Below are positions 61,101 to 64,000 of a DNA stretch of 64,000 nucleotides, one piece after another. The stretch is from Chamaea fasciata (Eukaryota > Chordata > Aves > Passeriformes > Sylviidae), in NCBI GenBank assembly GCA_029207755.1, contig JARCOQ010000067.1, positions 62,001 to 126,000 on the forward strand, given 5' to 3'. Position 1 is the first letter of the stretch; every line of letters starts with the position of its first letter. The translations under genes were made by a program, and so were the position numbers. Under the pieces are notes generated by a model. That model did no database searches. It saw only the letters and a program-made list of their open reading frames with translations, and was not told the DNA's origin.

Positions 61101-64000
61101 CTCTGCTTCCACCTGGAGCCGGGTTGGTGTGGGAAGATGGGATTGGGATGGGATTGGGATGGGATTGGGATTCAATTTGTCCAATTTCTGTGCATTTTGG
61201 ACCCCACCTGATGCAGAAATCCCTGCGGGTTCTGCCGTGCCAGGCAAACCAAACCCTCCTGTGAGACCCAAATCTCCTCCCCTGAGGAAGCTGCATTATT
61301 TTATAATCAATTCAGCCGCTATTTATTTTTTTTTTCCCCAGGCTCAATTTAAGCACTATTTTAAACAGCTCTCCAGCATGAAAAGATTCCAGTTTGGTGG
61401 CAATCGAGCTCAAAGTTTTTTATATTTAATTTCCTCACCCAGCAAGAGGCTGCCCTTGATTTCCTCTCCCTGCTGTCTCACCAAAATATCCTGAAAATTC
61501 TCCATTCAGGCACCCTGATTACATCCCCCACTCTGCATCAAAGGCAGAAAATTACCAGCCACTCCAAATAAAGCGGCAGCTGCTCGGGTTTAACTCCTAA
61601 ATGTCACTTCCAGCACGGCTGATGCATCCCAGGATTACAGGGGAGTGTTTATTCCTGCAGGGATCTCTCCAGATTTCCAGGGAAGGGACAAATTCTGAGA
61701 TCAGGGGAGAAAGGAGGAGGAGTCAGGCTTCCAAAACAAAAATCCAGGTTGGAGGTGAGACCTGAGCCCTGTAAAAAAAAAAACAAAAAAAACGTGGGAG
61801 CTCTCCAGGGATGAAATCAAACCTCAGCCAGAGGGAACAGCACCAACAGCCTGGGAATTCCAGGTTTAGGCATCATGGTTTTACAGGGAAATTTGGTTTT
61901 TTACACACCAGGCCACTCAATTTACATCGATTTCCTTCAGGCAGAGGGAAAACCAGCACCAGGCTCCCAGTCTGGGCTGCTTAATCACAATGGGAACAAG
62001 AAGCTGGGTGAAAAACTGCCCCAAAATCAGCTCTTGGGAATTGTCTGGTGCAAACCCAAGGGGTTCATCAGAACTGATTTCCTTTTCTCCACGGGCAAAG
62101 TGGCTTATGCAAAGGGCTGTGACTGCGAGCCTTGAAAGTGCAGGTTGGAGATGCAGAGTGATAAAAAAAAAAAGGTGGGGAGAGATAAGGAGAAGCAGGA
62201 ATCGTGTCCAAAATGACACGCGGAACCAAGGCGGTGCCACCCAAAAAGCAGCAGAAAAACAGACAAGTGATTAGATGTGGTAATATTTAATAATGGGCTT
62301 TTTACACCCACGTTAAAGTCTGGTGGAGCAGTTGCTCAGTTTGGGTTTGGCTAAAGCAGCCCAGGGGCATCCCTGGATTCCAGCACAGCTGGAACAGCAG
62401 CTGGAAGAGGGAAAAAGCCCAGGAGGCCCCCGGGGTCCCTCCCATCCCCTCCTGGCACACACAGGCAGGAAACACCGAGTCTTTCTCCCGTTTACTTCCA
62501 GAGGAAAGGAACACAGAGCTTCAAAATTTTACATCATTCCATGGGGGAACCGTGAGCTGCAGCCTCCCCCTCCCCGGGGAGGGCCTGCCCTGGGGAGGGG
62601 TGACAGAGGGGACACAGCCCCTGGGGACATCCCCACTGCCACCCTGACCCTGACCCTAAATGATCACCAGGAGGGGAAACTCCAGCCCTCATTCCCAACA
62701 TCCCAAACTGCCACTGAGGAATGGAGTTTGGAGAGGCAGCGTGGAAGTGCTGGAACGTATTTCCCAGAGGGGCTGTGGGAATACAATCCCAGTGGTGCGG
62801 GACACATTCACAATGGTGTGGGACACATTCCCAACGGGGCTGGAATACATTCCCAATAGTGCTGGAACACATTCCCAATGGTGCTGGAACACATTCCCAA
62901 TGGTGCTGGAATACATTCCCAGTGGTGCTGGAGCACATTCCCAGTGGTGTGGGACACATTCCCAGTCAGGGAGAGGGGCACAGGGCTGGTGATTCCCCCC
63001 ACAGGCAGCCAGGAATCCCAGGGAAGGGCACATTCCGTGTTTCAGGGATTTGGGGCTTCCCTGCGCACGCCAGGGGTAAAAAGTGACCTGCAGAAGAGGA
63101 GGGCTGGGCTGCTGTGGGCAGAGGCAGCCCTGGAGCAGCCGCAGGTGAGGTGCTGAGGGCTTTTGTGCATCAAGAACATCCACGGGGGCTGGGTTTGGGG
63201 CTTTTTGGGAGCACACAACCCTGCGGGATCGAAGGCAAAGCCGAGGCTGCTCCGTGGAGCTGCGCTCTCTCAAGGGATCTCTTCTCTCCCCACCCCAAAT
63301 CCCCCCGTGGCAGCTCAGAGCCATCCCCCTGCAGCTCCCAGGGAGATTTGCTTACAGGGAGGACACAAAAATAGCCAGCGGCTCCGATTTCAGGAGGAAA
63401 TCCAGCAGGAAGAGGCTGGATTGGCAGCGGGGGCGGGGGAATCTTTTGCAGGTCTCCCTTTTAAGGCCTTCAATGTCATGACAGAGAGAGAGAGAGGGAT
63501 TCTTTTTGTCTTGTGCTTGCCATGGCTGCCCTCTCTGAGCAGCAGCCAAAATCTCCTCGAGACTGAGCAGTGCCAGGGCCTGGCTGTGAGTGCAGGATCC
63601 AGAGGGAGGGACACAACAAAGCACCAGGTGTTTGAAGCCGGCTGCAGGTAGGGCAAGGGCAGGAGTGATGCGCCAAGTGTTTCTAAACAACCACACAAAA
63701 CGCTGAGCCACTGCAACGCTGCTGCTACTCAGATTCTCAACACCAGCCACAGCAAAGGAAGAGAAATAAATAAAAAATAAAAAACCAAACCCAAAACCGA
63801 GCACTGTTATGGACACTGAAGAGTTTTTGTGGGGTTTTTTTTTGTCTTCACTGGAGTCGTATTCCCAAGGAGGGAAGGCTGGATGTGGCAGTGACCAGTG
63901 CAGATGTTGGCACAGAGATGACAAACACCAGCTGGGGCCAGGTCCAGAGTGGATTGTCGTGGCAGGAGCTCCTGCTGCTGAGCAAAGACTGACCCAGAAG
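61101..64000. other. No gene recognised; mostly single-copy sequence
   Basis: Low in large arrays except a 22-base repeat at 62795-62960. The - strand carries ATTAAA near 62287-62292. The sequence above it (62.3-64 kb) looks like a long untranslated region, so it may be the 3' UTR of a - strand gene beyond the window. That is a guess from texture only; no coding exon was found. Confidence 0.35.
62795..62960. repeat. 22-base minisatellite
   Basis: Seven or eight copies of GGTGCTGGAACACATTCCCA plus AT, with GTGTGGGACACATT variants at both ends. Confidence 0.92.

Noticed and set aside
62640..62665. Telomere-like CCCTGACCCTGACCC run
   Set aside because: Only three short units, and not the vertebrate TTAGGG/CCCTAA sequence.
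63352..63924. 190-codon - strand open frame near the window end
   Set aside because: No recognisable domain, odd composition and no splice context; more likely untranslated or intergenic sequence.

Overview
This window is vertebrate nuclear DNA, almost certainly from a bird and probably a songbird microchromosome. The evidence is spliced genes with GT-AG introns, many short 3' pieces of CR1-type LINEs (the dominant avian retrotransposon), GC-rich coding exons, and an exceptional load of tandem repeats in short introns. No bacterial, plasmid or phage features are present. The species call is inference; the gene identities are not.

Three genes are supported. (1) LOXL2 (lysyl oxidase-like 2) runs on the + strand from the exon carrying the start codon (7391) to its stop at 42319. 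All 13 coding exons can be placed with matching splice phases, giving an unbroken 773-residue protein (signal peptide, four SRCR domains, lysyl oxidase domain). The non-coding first exon was not identified. (2) R3HCC1 (R3H domain and coiled-coil containing 1) runs on the - strand, stop at 44172, ATG at 50739, in seven exons (597 residues). LOXL2 and R3HCC1 converge tail to tail with stop codons 1.85 kb apart; I recall the same arrangement on human chromosome 8p21. (3) An intronless D1-class dopamine receptor (426 residues) lies on the - strand at 54152-55432. It is not in the corresponding human interval and probably belongs to a D1 subtype absent from mammals.

Layout: 1-7390 is LOXL2 5' flank or intron; 7.4-42.3 kb is LOXL2; 42.3-44.1 kb holds the convergent 3' ends; 44.2-50.8 kb is R3HCC1; 50.8-54.1 kb is GC-rich with four repeat arrays; 54.2-55.4 kb is the receptor; 56-61 kb holds two large minisatellites bracketed by an inverted duplication; 61-64 kb has no gene I can recognise.

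The most unusual feature is how tandem duplication has picked up the edges of LOXL2 exons. The donor end of coding exon 1, the acceptor end of exon 2 and the acceptor end of exon 7 each have extra copies in the adjoining intron, several with intact splice signals and early stop codons. A 614-base pure-purine tract lies just before the exon 5 acceptor. Other items are a possible CTG start codon for R3HCC1 in an ideal initiation context, an altered processing site in LOXL2, and a 2.2 kb minisatellite that appears to have grown from the end of a duplicated segment.
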